Source: Nansenia antarctica
Lineage: Eukaryota; Chordata; Actinopteri; Argentiniformes; Microstomatidae
Assembly: GCA_963989245.1 (NCBI GenBank)
Contig: OZ022346.1
Coordinates: 5,153,881-5,217,880 of the forward strand
Direction of reading: 5' to 3'
DNA: 64,000 nt
The position numbers and the translations under genes were made by a program. Of the stretch, positions 29,151-60,018 are shown one piece after another (within the stretch, counting starts at the first letter, position 1; each line of letters opens with the position of its first letter). The notes beneath the pieces were generated by a model that worked only from the letters and a program-made list of their open reading frames with translations, did no database searches and was not told the DNA's origin.

Positions 29151-30716
29151 GCAGACAACCTCATAGAAACCTTTCCACTGAGATGCATTCCAGAGTGAGA
29201 GAGAGATGGTAAGACAACGTACACCCACAAATAGCATAATTGCTATCAGTTGCAGATGTGCCAAAGGAACTGGGAAGACATAACAAAAGGTCTGCCCCTT
29301 TCCACGGAAATATTTAGTTATCTAAATTGTGGTTTGTAGCGTCACCAGTCAAGCATGGTCAACCCTTGTGAGGGTTCAATCAACGCTAATAAAGTAGGAA
29401 CCAAGCAACAAAAATAACATTTCCTCTTAGGTGGAAAAACATACCAGAGAATGTTTGTTTGTCTGTGCCACCACTTTAAAATGTTCCTGGTTCCTTGTCC
29501 CTGCTGACATGAAATGGTATTTATGTATTTATGTCTGAATGTAATTTAATTCAGAATTGAGTCAATATAACCATATAAGATTTTTTTTTATTTCCTGTTT
29601 TAGAATGATTGTAATGGTGAGATGTATACTGTATATTGCCCACTTATGATTTCTACCCTCACCTGGATGAGTGTTGTTGTGATTTTATGATGCTCTCTTT
29701 TAATTCCATGTGTGTGCAAATTAGAACTAGACAGGGACAGTTCCTGTGGAAATTGTGCAAGCCTGCAAGCACACTTAATTACCACCTCTGTCAAGTTTTA
29801 TTAACAGTGGGTGCTTGAAAGGTGGGAATGTTTTAGGGTGAATACTTTTAAAGGCACTGTAAAATGAGAAAATATGTGACAGGGCATGGTTAAAAAGTAA
29901 CTAGGCAACTAGGGCAAAATATTTTTTCTGTTTTTTCCAGATTATGAAAGGGTAGATTGTAAGCTTTAAAATGATGTGTCATACATTGAAATCTGAAACA
30001 AGTTGAAGAATTATAGTCCATAAAGCATCTAGTGGGACTTCGGCGTAGTTCCTTCCCATCCCATCTGGGCATCAAAGCTGTAATAAAAAAAGAAGACAGT
30101 ACATTTAAAATGATTGCCCACTGTTACCAACACCACTTATAACGAAATAGCCTACTACTATCTTCATAAAATAGAATTGCTTATACAATGACAATGACAA
30201 ATTCCTGAAGTGCTGGTGACTCTCATCAAGGTGTCATCTCTCAGAACCTCTCACCTCCTCATTCTGTAACACACATTTCAGGTCAGAGGTGTGGACACTT
30301 CTCTAGTGTAGGTTTTCCATAGACTCAGTGTACTGTACTTGTACTGAAGTAGGCTAGTGAAATCATTTCAATTCACAGTATTATTCTACAGCAAATCTAC
30401 ATATCAATGAATTAATCATTATTTTTTATTTTATTTTATTTTTTATTTTTTATTTTTTATTCACAACATTATCGTTCATTACAAAAGCATTTACTTTTTC
30501 TATAATCTATTATATCTCTAACAAAGCTAGCTAGCTAGCTAACAAGCTAACACTTGTTTGGCTAGCTGGTACACACAAACACACTAAAATGGTGCATGAA
30601 ACATATTACACTATGTTGCATGTTTACAACGGGGCTATCTACCTTACTCACAAAACAACACATAACTGTTTGGCTATCCTAAGTAAACAATACAAAATCC
30701 TAGTAAACAACACATG
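29151..30716. other. Intergenic; probable old Tc1-type fragment near 29800
   Basis: GGTGAATACTTTTAAAGGCA then CTGTAA at 29838-29863 resembles a Tc1-type terminus but has no partner I can see. (TTTTA)n at 30423-30463. No gene supported. Confidence 0.4.
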
Positions 30717-30718
30717 TA

Positions 30719-31270
30719 CAGTATATCTCAAAAGTGAGTACACCCTTTAGATTTCTGCAAATATTCTGTCATATCCTTTCAGGGGATAACACTATCTTAA
30801 TGAAACTTTGATATAACTTAAAGTAGTCAGTTTGCTGCTTGAATAACAGTAGAGATTTATTGTCCTTTGAAAATGACTCAGTACACAGCTGTTAATGTCT
30901 AAACAGCTGGCAACAAAAGTGAGTACACCCCATAGTGAACATGTCTAACTTGTGCCCAAAGTGTCAATATTTTGTGTGACCACCATTGTTATCTAGCACT
31001 GCTTTAACCCTTCTGGGCATGGAATTCACCAGAGCTGCACAGGTTGCTTCTGGAATCTTCTTCCACTCCTCCATGACGACATCACGGAGCCCACGGATGT
31101 TGGACACCTTGCACTCCTCCACCTTCCTCTTGAGGATGCCCCACATGTGCTCAATCCTGAAGCCTGTCTGGCCTGTAGAGGGCGCTGCAGGACAGTGGGA
31201 CACCAGCCGGTACCTCATCATCCCCTCATCCCCTCTCCACCAGTCCTGCAGCGCCATGAGACAGCCATGA
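30719..31270 (-). mobile_element. Tc1-like transposon fragment
   Basis: Starts CAGTATATCTCAAAAGTGAG after TA (30717-30718). The minus strand encodes the transposase C-terminus: HMWGILKRKVEECKVSNIRG, then LRDVVMEEWKKIPEATCAAL and MPRRVKAVLDNNGGHTKY with a stop. The 5' part is missing; the remnant ends where the piggyBac-type repeats begin. Confidence 0.88.
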
Positions 31271-31275
31271 GGGGT

Positions 31276-31658
31276 CATCAACACTAGAACAGCCATGAGG
31301 AGTCATTAACACTACAACAGCCATGAGGAGTCATTAACACTACAACAGCCATGAGGGGTCATTTCTGTGAGTAAAGAAAAGTGTTCTATCTTTGCACTCA
31401 ATCAAATTTCAGGACCATCCTTTCATGACTTTACCTAGATATGTGCGTTCTACCACCCAGTATCCTTACATTTTCTAAATCACATCAGGATAAGCTAATA
31501 TAAAGCTATTTTACAGTTTTTCTGTGTAGGAAGCAGGCTAATTTACAAGCGGCAAACTAGTGGTCGTTGTGTGTAAATAGCAGATTCCCATTCTAAAGAG
31601 GGAATTTGACCCCCGAGGCGGCTCTTATAGTAGGTAAAAAGGCAGGGTTGTTCTAGTG
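31276..31658. mobile_element. piggyBac-type MITE (TTAA) with a triplicated left end
   Basis: The innermost copy runs from 31338 (CACTACAACAGCC) to 31658 (TTGTTCTAGTG) between TTAA at 31334-31337 and 31659-31662. The first 28 bp (TTAACACTACAACAGCCATG then AGGAGTCA) occur three times in tandem at about 31277, 31306 and 31334. The same family, in reverse orientation, is at 37568-37893. Confidence 0.78.
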
Positions 31659-31662
31659 TTAA

Positions 31663-33242
31663 CACCCCAGCCTGTCTGCCAACACCACATCTAAAGTGCA
31701 GTTGAGAGGAAAAGCCACTTTACTGAATAAACCAGGGAAGGAAGACAGGTCTGAACCCTAAACAACCAGGAAGCTAGAGAATCTTTCACCGAGACCAGAC
31801 TTAGAGGATCATTAGAGAACATACCTCTGCCGGGAGTCAAGTTTCAAGTTCATTGTCACAAGTGTAACAGAGTAAAATTCTTAGGCTTCGGATCCTGACA
31901 CTGCATTGCAGCACAAGACATGGCATCATAATTGAAGCATAATTCAAAACTATATTTAAAAAAGTGTCAGTAGTACAGGACATAAAAAAGTATCCAAGAT
32001 AAGACATATTAGGCATAATACAAGATAAGGTGGCAATAGTACAGGTAAGACAAGACAGGCTACACTAGTGGTGCCACTAATGATAGTAATAGAGAGTTCA
32101 GTAGTAAAGTGGCTTAAACTTAGGGTTACTGTAGCCCATGTACGTGGAATGGAATGTAGCCAATCAAGAAGCGAGTTGACTGACGCGTCTTCTTTTCATT
32201 CTTCAGAACTTTATTTGCCCTGTCGCACATGGCTGCCTCTACAGGTCAGTCGGGGTACTACTACCCTGATCGCTCGAGATTTCTGGCTCGGGGACGAGAC
32301 TCTAGTCTAGAGTGTCGTAGGACAGATCTTTATGTATGTGGTGTGCTGTGTTGGGAATATCGGGGCACACCACACACAATACGATCAAAACTACATGTCT
32401 TGGGTTACATGTGTGGGGTCCCTCTCAGATTAAAAAAAAATGAAATCTTTATGTGTGTACCAGGCTTTAAGTAAAGGACATAATAATGAAATAAGATGTG
32501 CCTGTCAGTTCATGGGGCGGTCTCTGTCTCTGGATGACCCCCCATGCAGCCTCACACTGTGAAGTCCCCCACAGTGACCACCCCCACAAGGAGAGTAGTA
32601 ACAATGTTATCATTTTTTTCTTCTACAGAGGCACTACCATATTATGCCAATGGACCACATATTCTCTGTTACCCTGAGGTATTACTAATGCTCACTTCCT
32701 ACTACTCTAATACTTCAATATCACTGAACTTAGACCACAGGCTGCGCTGACCTCAATGCATCAAGTGCAGCTAATGCTGTATGTTCTCAAGTAAAAAGCC
32801 AGTACACATGCTGTGATGAAGGCTGTAGAAAGCACTTTCCACCATTGGATAGCAACTAGAGTTTAAAAGACACTGCGCTGGGACTGATTTCCCTGTGCGA
32901 TGAGATTGAATAAAGTACAGGTTTAGCAGGAATGAATAATAAGTGTGTCTGAAGATGTGCCGTATTCAAACTTCAAAGGCTGGGTAGATCTGTGGAAAAG
33001 AATCTGGATTTGATGGTGTTCAATATCAGACTTCTGAGGGATGCTTTTTCAAGGCACTGTATTTGGCCTTTGGCTTGAAATAAATGGTCCCTAAAGTGAG
33101 ATGACTGACACCGCTTATGAGTTGAAGTGTGGCGGTGACCCAGAAACATCTATTGCAACGTTAAGCAGTGTAAAGAGTCCCCAGCAGTTGAATGCTAATC
33201 CACAAACCCCTCCTTGCACTGACCCACAGCTGAGCTACTCAT
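31663..33242. other. Intergenic; retroelement tail near 31850, otherwise nothing recognised
   Basis: AAGTTTCAAGTTCATTGTCA (31844) resembles a minus-strand retroelement 3' tail. A stretch at 32139-32475 has an open frame (MAASTGQSGYYYPDRSRF) that I do not recognise. No gene supported. Confidence 0.4.
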
Positions 33243-33335
33243 TTACATTTACATTTTTGGCATTTAGCAGACGCCTTTATCCAAAGCGATATTATCCAAA
33301 GTAAGGGAATCATCTATCCATCACTCAACGCAAGA
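33243..33335. mobile_element. V-SINE-like fragment
   Basis: TTTGGCATTTAGCAGACGCC then TTTATCCAAAGCGA, the same block as 16670 (inverted direction of the SINE) and 50412. Confidence 0.65.
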
Positions 33336-33457
33336 TAAATGTCTATGCTCGGACCAGAGGCTATGGCAGTCAAAATGCTAGAAGGAAGAATTACATTTTT
33401 TGTATTTTTTTTATTTACAGTAGAGAAACTCTACAGGGGGGTAGAGGGGACGGAGAG

Positions 33458-33590
33458 GTTTCAGGAGGGACAGTTCAGGTGTAGCCTGAAGAGATGGAGG
33501 TCTTTAGGAGGGACAGTTCAGGTGTAGCCTGAAGAGATGGAGGTCTTTAGGAGGGACAGTTCAGGTGTAGCCTGAAGAGATGGAGGTCTT
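33458..33590. repeat. 43-bp tandem repeat, three copies
   Basis: Unit contains GGAGGGACAGTTCAGGTGTA, GCCTGAAGAGATGGAGGTCT. It is derived from the end of the adjacent LINE frame. Confidence 0.9.
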
Positions 33591-33752
33591 CATTGAGTCT
33601 ATGGTGGAGGATAGGGAGCGACTCTGCAGTCCTGACAGCAGTGGGGAGCTCGTTCTACCAGCGGGGTGCCAGGACGGTGAAAAGATGTGACCGGGTAGCG
33701 TGACTGCTGCATCCCCGTAGAGGCCATGGTACCGGTCGGCTAGAGGAGGTGG

Positions 33753-34022
33753 AAGAGCGGAGTGAACAGGCAGATGTTTGGGGGAGTGAACAGGCAGATG
33801 TTTGGGGGAGTGAACAGGCAGATGTTTGGGGGAGTGAACAGGCAGATGTTTGGGGGAGTGAACAGGCAGATGTTTGGGGGAGTGAACAGGCAGATGTTTG
33901 GGGGAGTGAACAGGCAGATGTTTGGGGGAGTGAACAGGCAGATGTTTGGGGGAGTGAACGGGCAGATGTTTGGGGGAGTGAACGGGCAGATGTTTGGGGG
34001 AGTGAACAGGCAGATGTTTGGG
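33753..34022 (-). repeat. 24-bp minisatellite within the LINE frame, 11 copies
   Basis: Unit GAGTGAACAGGCAGATGTTT plus GGGG. It encodes SLPQTSAC repeats on the minus strand without breaking the LINE reading frame (24 = 8 codons); two units carry a G for A (AACGGGC). Confidence 0.97.
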
Positions 34023-34687
34023 GGCTGACCATCGCTCGCATGTAGGAGGGGGCAGTTCCCTTTGCTGTCTGGTAGGCGAGCACCAGGGTCTTGAATCTGA
34101 TGCGAGCTGCTACTGGGAGCCAGTGAAGGGTGCGAAGGAGAGGGGTGACATGGGATAATTTGGGGAGGTTGAACACCAGACGGGCAGCAGCGTTCTGGAT
34201 GAGCTGCAGAGGTCTGATGGCGGAGGCGGGGAGCCCGGCCAGGAGTGCGTTGCAGTAGTCAAGGCGGGAGATGACCAGTGACTGGACCAAGAGTTGAGCT
34301 GCTTCTCTGGTGAGGAACGGACGTATCTTCTGATGTTGGAGACTTATCTGGGACTGGGACTTTCACCCCTCCCCCACCTGTCTCACACACACACACACGC
34401 ACACACACATACAACTGACAATGTAATCTATATTAGTTTTACTCTAATTTACAGCCTACATAATTATTGCCCTACTGCCGGTTTCTGCCATTGTCTTTTA
34501 AACAATTTAGCTTATATAGTGTTTATTACATGTTTATTACATTGTTGTTGTTATTTTTATTATATTGTTGTTTGTATCTTTATGTCTTATGCACCAACCA
34601 CACCAATTTCCTGTATATACGAATATACTTGGCAATAAAAATAATTCCGATTCTGAAGTGGTTGTCAAGGATCACCCCAAGGTTCTT

Positions 34688-34918
34688 GGGGGCGGCTGTG
34701 GCGTAGGAGGTGAAGTCGCCGTCTAATGATCACAAGGTTGGCAGATCAGCGGTTTGAGCCCCGGCTGGCCACATGTCGAAGTGTCCTTGGGCAAGACACT
34801 GAACCCCAAAATTGCCGCCATTGGTGTGTGTGAATGGGTGAATGAGAGGCCGTTGTAAAGCGCTTTGGAGCAGCAAAAAAGGCGCTATATAAGTGCAGTC
34901 CATTTACCATTTACCATT
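34688..34918 (+). mobile_element. tRNA-derived fish SINE
   Basis: Head GGGCGGCTGTGGCGTAGGAG, B-box-like GGTTTGAGCCCCGG, body CGAAGTGTCCTTGGGCAAGA, and tail TATATAAGTGCAGTCCATTT with ACCATTTACC. Same family as 42750-43000 (minus) and 51735-51966 (plus). Confidence 0.85.
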
Positions 34919-34990
34919 TCTTGGCTGTCTGGAAGGAGGTCACCGTAGAGGTCTCTGCTGTGATGGAGAGGTACTCAGCATTAAGGAAAC

Positions 34991-36012
34991 GTGAGATTCC
35001 CAGTGTTAGTGTTTTTCACAGTGGGGAGCTTAATTACAGCTGCTGAGAGGCACACGTGCATAGCTGAGCTCAGGGAGACGGTTACAGTGATGCAGTCACT
35101 ACTGTGTGAAGGTTACATTTGATTCGCTGCCTGGGCAAAGGACCTGGTCAAGACACATTTACCCACGCTACCAGGCTAGCTGTGTCTTGCTGTAGCAGGG
35201 TGTCATGCAGGTATAGGCTACCAGGCTAGCTGTGTCTTGCTGTAGCAGGGTGGCATGCAGGTATACACTACCAGGCTAGCTGTGTCATGCTGTAGCAGGG
35301 TATCAGGCTAGCTGTGTCTTGCTGTAGCAGGGTGTCATGCTATGCTAGACTACTTAGCGGTTGTCCGTTGGCTCAGAACCCTACCAAGAGGCACCTGCAT
35401 GGATTCTACTTATTGTGTCATATAAGAATGAAGCTTACTAAAGAGAATTGGCGCTCACAAGCCAAAAAAGGGGTCCCCATTTGATCTGATTGGACAGTGA
35501 GTGGCAAACGTATTGGCCTTTAACTGAGGAGTGTATGGTCTAACGACATCGATTAGCATCATATCATGAACCACACTGTCTTTGTGAATTTGGGCCAAAA
35601 ATCCTGTAGCATCTCTGAGAGCTGCTGAATGTGAAATGGTCCATAAACTGGTGTTCAAATGCAGATTAGCAGGTTGCTCAGGACTTGATTCTCAGATGGC
35701 TACTGTATCACAATCAACACAGCCATACACATCATCATGCTGCTAGCAAGCTAAGAATGCTAATCTTAAAACCATGAGGGGGCTTCTGAAAATGCCAGTT
35801 GATAACAGTTAGCTATGATAACAGTTAGCCATGATAACAGTTAGCCAGTTGATAACAGTTAGCTATGATAACAGTTAGCCAGTTGATAACAGTTAGCGCT
35901 TTAGGCTAAAAGAACAGGCTGTGAGCTGCTTCCAGGAAGTGCCGTCAACACAACTAAACAACAGAGACAGTTTATAAGTCAAAGAGCAATCAGCCAATCA
36001 CTGATTCTCTGC
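34991..36012. other. Intergenic with two short tandem arrays
   Basis: 35166-35345: three to four copies of a ~50-bp unit starting CTACCAGGCTAGCTGTGTCT. 35795-35900: repeats of GATAACAGTTAGC with spacers. No gene supported. Confidence 0.7.
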
Positions 36013-36244
36013 AGCTGGTTGCACCACGTCTTACTAAGTAAACTAACCCTAGTTATTGCATAATTATACAACAGTTAGTTCCGACCAAGTAATTTGATTG
36101 GACAAGAGGCATTCCATGAGTTACGATAGTATAACAGCACTGGGACTTTTAACTATATGTATCACTCCGCCGCACAGGTGTTAAATTACCGTTAATTAGA
36201 CTACATTAACGGTCATATAGCCTAGCCTACAACAGAAACAGAAG

Positions 36245-36680
36245 ATGGATATATTTCCAAATATAACATTTGACTTAAATTATGAATCAGAAGGAGAGGA
36301 CGAAGGTACTTCAGTGCAAACCCCCAGGTGTGCTGATATGACACCGGCCGACCTGGACAAATTGGAGAAGTGTAAAAATGAAATTAACACCGTAAGGGGG
36401 TGTTCACACTTTAAAAAAAATAAGTCAAGTGTGAACTAAGGTGTGTGAACCTAAGGCAAACAACATGGGCCTTGAAATGCCTCCAGACTTGGCTAAGCCT
36501 TAAGATATCAACATTCAGTCCATTGAGAAGGCCGAGCTAAATACAGTCCTGAGGCAGTTTTTTGGGTCCATCCGGACAACTAAAGGGGAGCACTACAGCA
36601 TCAGCAGCTACCTTGGGCTTCGTGCTGGTCTAGTTGAACAGTCCCGTTGCGGAACAATTTTTTCTTGACGGAGCCAAAAT
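36245..36680 (+). pseudogene. Crypton-type (KIAA1958-like) element remnant
   Basis: The first piece starts MDIFPNITFDLNYESEGEDE, then ADMTPADLDKLEKC. After a stop-containing gap the frame at about 36530-36630 reads LNTVLRQFFGSIRTTKGEHY and SISSYLGLRAGLV, the N-terminal SAM-like part of Crypton/DUF3504 recombinases. The tyrosine-recombinase core is absent. Borders not resolved. Confidence 0.6.
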
Positions 36681-36787
36681 AAATGATTAAATAAACAAAC
36701 AAATAATTATCTGTTGTCACTTATTACTGTTAATTAATAAATTGCGCTGAAGAACTGTTGTATAAAAGTAATATCACACTCGAGGTC

Positions 36788-36894
36788 GTGTGTTATACTG
36801 AATATCAGCACGGCTGTGATTGTCTTCGGTACTCGGCCTGCGGCCTCGTACCTATGACCGAATCACAGCCGTGCTGATATTCAGTATAACACAC
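36788..36894. repeat. Perfect 34-bp inverted repeat (hairpin MITE)
   Basis: Arms 36788-36821 and 36861-36894 are exact reverse complements (start GTGTGTTATACTGAATATCA) around a 39-base loop, itself partly palindromic (CGGCCTGCGGCC). The flanks ATATCACACTCGAGG and CCTCTCGTGTGATAT extend the pairing imperfectly. Confidence 0.95.
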
Positions 36895-37563
36895 TCCCTC
36901 TCGTGTGATATTGCTTAAGTATTTACTAAATCAAGATTTAGTCACTACTAAACTTGAACGGGTTGCACCAAGCACACTAGTTATCACGTAGACCTTAGTA
37001 ACTACTAAATATGCATACATACCCCTAAGGTGGTGTAAGTTATAACTAACTCGTAGCTAACCGTAGTTACCTCAGCGGAGATCTTTGTGTTGTGTTTTCA
37101 CATCAGGGTTGAGGTTAATTCTGAATTTTGGAATTAGCTATAGTACTCTGAAGTTCTCTTTTTCAGACCCTGTTCTTATCGGTGTTATCTGTCAAGTGTG
37201 TGGGTGTGGGTGTGCGTGAGTGTGTGGGTGTGCGTGAGTGCGTGCGTGAGTGCGTGCGTGCGTGTAAGAGAGATACATAAACAATGTTAGAACTCATATT
37301 TGATATACTATATAATTAGTATTCGTTATATACTAAAAATGAAATATTATCTCCCATAATAGTACACCAACATAACTTTGGGAAAGTTCAATTGTGATTC
37401 AGCCATTCATTGTGATTAGAGGCCCAGAATCTAACCGGAGGTGAGTTATCTACACATCCATGCCTGCTCACAAGTTCCATATACAGTACAACATAGGAAT
37501 CGTATTGTATTTTCACAAATATTTTCTATGTGGGAGACTGTGTATGTACACTGCTCAAAGACA
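36895..37563. other. Intergenic; G/T-rich tract at 37195-37265
   Basis: No gene or bounded element supported apart from the GTGTGGGTGTGCGTGAGTGC-type tract. Confidence 0.5.
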
Positions 37564-37567
37564 TTAA

Positions 37568-37893
37568 CACTACAACAGCCGTGCCTATTTTACCTACTAG
37601 TAGAGCCGCCTTGGGGGTCAAATAGACCCCCTTTTTAGAATGTAAATCTGCTATTTACACACAGAGATCAGTAGAGGGTGCTTCTTTTTTTAGCCTGCCT
37701 CCTACACAGAAAACGGGCATAACAGCTTCATACTATCTTATCCTGGAGTGATTTTGAAAATGTAAGGATACTGGGTGGTAGAACGCACATATCTAGGAAA
37801 AGTCATGAAAGGAGGGTCCTGACATTTGATCGAGAGCAAAGATATAAACATTTTCTTTACTCGCAGGGGTCACCCCTCACGGCTCTTCTAGTG
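37568..37893. mobile_element. piggyBac-type MITE (TTAA), 326 bp
   Basis: Ends CACTACAACAGCC and GGCTCTTCTAGTG between TTAA at 37564-37567 and 37894-37897. The interior (GGTAGAACGCACATATCTAG) matches the copy at 31338-31658 in the opposite orientation. Confidence 0.85.
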
Positions 37894-37897
37894 TTAA

Positions 37898-38253
37898 GTG
37901 AACAGGAAACTGTGGTGCCCAAACACCCCTCTATGATAACCCCTTTTTTTTTTAAGTGACAATTGACATAAGCCTAGAGTATTAAACTGTAGAGAAAAAA
38001 TTATGTATTTATGTTTCCTGTCATGTGGCGTGGCAGTATGATGTCAGTTGTCATGACATAAACATAGTTAAGTCACTGCTTGCTGTAGTAGGGGGATTCC
38101 ACTGGGGTATTTTGCACCATGGAAGCAAATGAACAGCCAGGCTCCTTTACTGGGTTGTGAGATGTCAGTTATTTTATTTGAATTCTATTTTGATGGAAGT
38201 CCAAAAGGATTTGTATGAAGTGTTCTCTCTCACACGCACGCACGCACGCACGT

Positions 38254-38316
<63 letters not shown>

Positions 38317-41300
38317 TGCTTGTACACGTTTTCAAGCAGAACACTTGTTGACAAACATGCACACGCACGCGTGCACACAAGCACACACTCATACACACAC
38401 CTTTACACATGAGAGCACATAATATGTGATAGAGCATGAGAGAAAAATTGTACAGTATTTTTACACAATAAGAGTTCAGTATGTTTCCTTGTTCCCCCAG
38501 AGCCTCAGGGAAACCAGTGGTGTGGGCCTCCTTCTGCTATTGCCGTCCAGAGAAGACGTGTTCCATCTGCCATGTTAGTCTTTGCTGGGAGGAAAACCCT
38601 AGATATATTTTTTTTCTCCACCAGTCCATAGATTCTGTTCAGCTCCAAAACAATGACAACAACAGCAACAAAACCAAACTTGCAGGAGAGATTTCCGCAT
38701 TGAATTCCCAGATTGTCATCAATAATGCTGGAATGTCTGACTACTACTATCTAATCTTTTAATATGTACTATTTATAGCCTCATAAAAGTTCTCCGTGTT
38801 GACTGCTGTTTTCATTTGTTCATCTCTTCTTCTAAAAAAGTACAAGTTGATTTGTTTAAATTCTACACTCTAGTTATAAGTTAAGTTAAACCCTGTGAAA
38901 ATATTGAGATTCTTGTTAAAGGCACAATATTCAGCCATGAGGAACGAGCACTGCTACTTATTGTGTCCTGTAGATGTCTGTCTGCTGTTGCTGTTGTCCT
39001 TCTGGTAAGCCCTGATAACACACGCATTCCCTCCGTCATAACAACACAACATAACATACTAGCAATAGTCACCTGACCATAACCACTGCAATAGTGATGG
39101 CTTTAGTCCAAGCCATAGGCATAGCCAGGGGCAAAAGCATTTTGAACATTTCAAGCATGTTAAAGTTAGGCTTTTTAATATGAAATCATCGCGCCCAACT
39201 GTTTCCTGCGTTTTCAACTATAATACGATTCAAAATGTGCCTTCTCACTTCGAGGCATACACACTGGGAGAAGCCAATGAGATTTGAATTGGTGTTGTTG
39301 TTGTTGTTAGATGTCTGAGAGAAGGCAGTCGCCCCATTGTAGAGGAAGTCATATTGCTGAGTACCATGGAACCATTGTCCATCATACTCATGGGAGAGAT
39401 CTACCTTCATGCAATAGCCAATTGGAGATATGTTGTTCTTATTGTTCCAAATACGACATGAGCAAAAATGTCATCATCAGATTACGTTAGACATGGACGG
39501 CCCCAATTTGTCACGGAGGATGACACTGCGCTCTGAGAGACCCCCGTGTCTCGTTGTTAAACGTGGACGTGACATGGAATCCCAAACAGAGGATCCTGCA
39601 GGATATTATCTCTGTGTCAGGAGACGTTAGGATCACACCGAACCGCTGTGACAATTTAGCTTTTTCCTTCCAAATGGTTAAAAGGTTAAAAATACACGTC
39701 AATTCACTTAAAGACATATACTTATGCAGTATAGGCTTACTAAATACACCTATGGTGACACTAATGATTACCCCCTGATTACTACCCAATGACAGCGTTT
39801 TCTACTAATCTCACCACTTATCTTATTTGTCTCGATTTTAAGTAGTTCTGACACAGGTCTTTAAATGGTAGCAATGAAACCAGCTGAAATTAAAGCTTAC
39901 TCTAGTTCACACAAGTCCTTATCACCCTTGACTATACAGTATAGGCAGAACAATGGAGAGAGGGGGAATACAAACCCAGAGACGGATAACATGACCTCCC
40001 TGTTTCCCACGTCCTTCTCTCTCTCTGAGCTAAAGTAATGAGGGATGGACTTCCATGCCAAATCTCATAGGTGCCCCCCCCCCCACTTTCACTCTTGGCT
40101 GTTTTCTCAATGTCAATGCTGGATTACTTTCTACAGAGGATATCAATTGGGGTATACTGTTTCTATAAGTATGTGTTCTTCACCACATATAAACATTATT
40201 CTAATATGTTTAGCTGGATTGAGAGTTTTGATAGAGATTTAGAGAGACAAGCAGTACTCAACCCTCACTGCATGTATTATCAGGGCTTCCATGTTTGGAT
40301 GTGGTTTGGAAAGCTTGGTGGTGACATCATAAGTCATTCTTTACCTGATTTCTTTTAAAGAAAATTACATTTTACATGCTCACAGACGCTGTGAGAATAG
40401 ATACAAATTTGAACAAATAGCTTTTTTTTTTTTTTTTTTTGATTAGTCGAGTTCCAATTAACATCTGTCTTGTACTTACCCTAAATGCAATGATTGTTCA
40501 AAAGCATACAGTATAATGATTATAATACAGTTAGGCTCAACTATGGAGCCTTGCTAAGCTCTTTATACAAAGGAAAGAAAACAGGTTTTGTTCTACAGTG
40601 AAAAAAGCAGGTAAGCGCACATGCACCCAGCAGAGACCCAACAAAACCTTGTCAACATTGAGAACATGCACAGTAGCATGTTCCTAACCTCTGAGACTAG
40701 TCACAAGGTCCTTTTTCTTTTGCTCCCTTTTTTTAACACAATAACTGCTTGAATCATGGCATGGAGCCTCAACCCCATGAGGTTTAACTTAGTCATAACA
40801 TGGAGTTCAAACCAAATGAGTACAACCTTGTTTACAGGATGGAGTTTAACTCAGCTTCGAATCACAAGATAGGGTTTAACAAAAGTGAAAACCGTCATTG
40901 ATACCCACTGTGTTTTTGCACTGGGCTTTTTTGTTGTTGTTCCTCTTAGAAGCAAATAAAATGTGTGTTCGGTCTGCATGCAGAGAGTGAGAGGAAATAA
41001 GGGTGAGAGCAGGAGGTCCAATAAATGAAATGCCATCGCATCCTATAGTAACAATGGAGTCACCATCGCCGGTTTGGCATAAAGTTCAGAGTGCACAGCT
41101 TCAACGTCTTAATTCACAACTAATGAAGAGTTAGAATAGTATCCTATGTTGTATGGATGAATACAGCAAAAAGTGAGAGAATTTATTAAATTATACTTCT
41201 CTTTTTATATATATATCTATATATATCTATATATACACATATATATATACAGTATATATATATACATATATATATAATATTATATTAAATTGTATTTACA

Positions 41301-41465
41301 TTGGAAAGACATCTGCGTTGCCTCCCACGCCTCAACAGAAGTCATACAAACAGGGGCTGTGTGAACGCCCTGCCTCGCCCTCACTGTACAAGAACCTAGC
41401 TAGCTAGAGAAATAAAGTGCTAGCCAAAAAGTAGCAGCGCAAGGCTAGCTAGCCTAGCTGTCACT
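37898..41465. other. 3' flank of gabrb; simple repeats only
   Basis: (CA)n at 38253-38313 and an AT-only tract at 41205-41290. Several 60-110 codon open frames (38481, 39186, 39511, 40045) have no recognisable domain. An AATAAA on the minus strand near 41180 could serve the gabrb transcript. Confidence 0.45.

Positions 41466-60018
<18,553 letters not shown>

Larger units (their letters stand above)
33440..34990 (-). mobile_element. L2-like LINE fragment with an in-frame minisatellite, interrupted by a SINE
   Basis: The minus strand reads LTREAAQLLVQSLVISRLDY, LIQNAAARLVFNLPKLSHVT, PLLRTLHWLPVAARIRFKTL, and after the minisatellite the standard end TVLAPRW then NELPTAVRTAESLP. A 24-bp tandem repeat (33753-34022) sits within the frame. 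A second short array is at 33458-33590 (43-bp unit). A 3'-tail of another retroelement lies at about 34340-34655, and a SINE is inserted at 34688-34918. Confidence 0.85.

Noticed and set aside
29019..29264. Hydrophobic start (AHLQLIAIMLFVGV) upstream of the lectin exons, as signal peptide
   Set aside because: The first codon is TTG, not ATG; no in-frame ATG begins the hydrophobic run, and the join to the next exon is not clean. It remains possible but unsupported.
39186..39789. Overlapping ~75-92 codon frames possibly coding
   Set aside because: No domain, no convincing splice sites, no start context; treated as intergenic.
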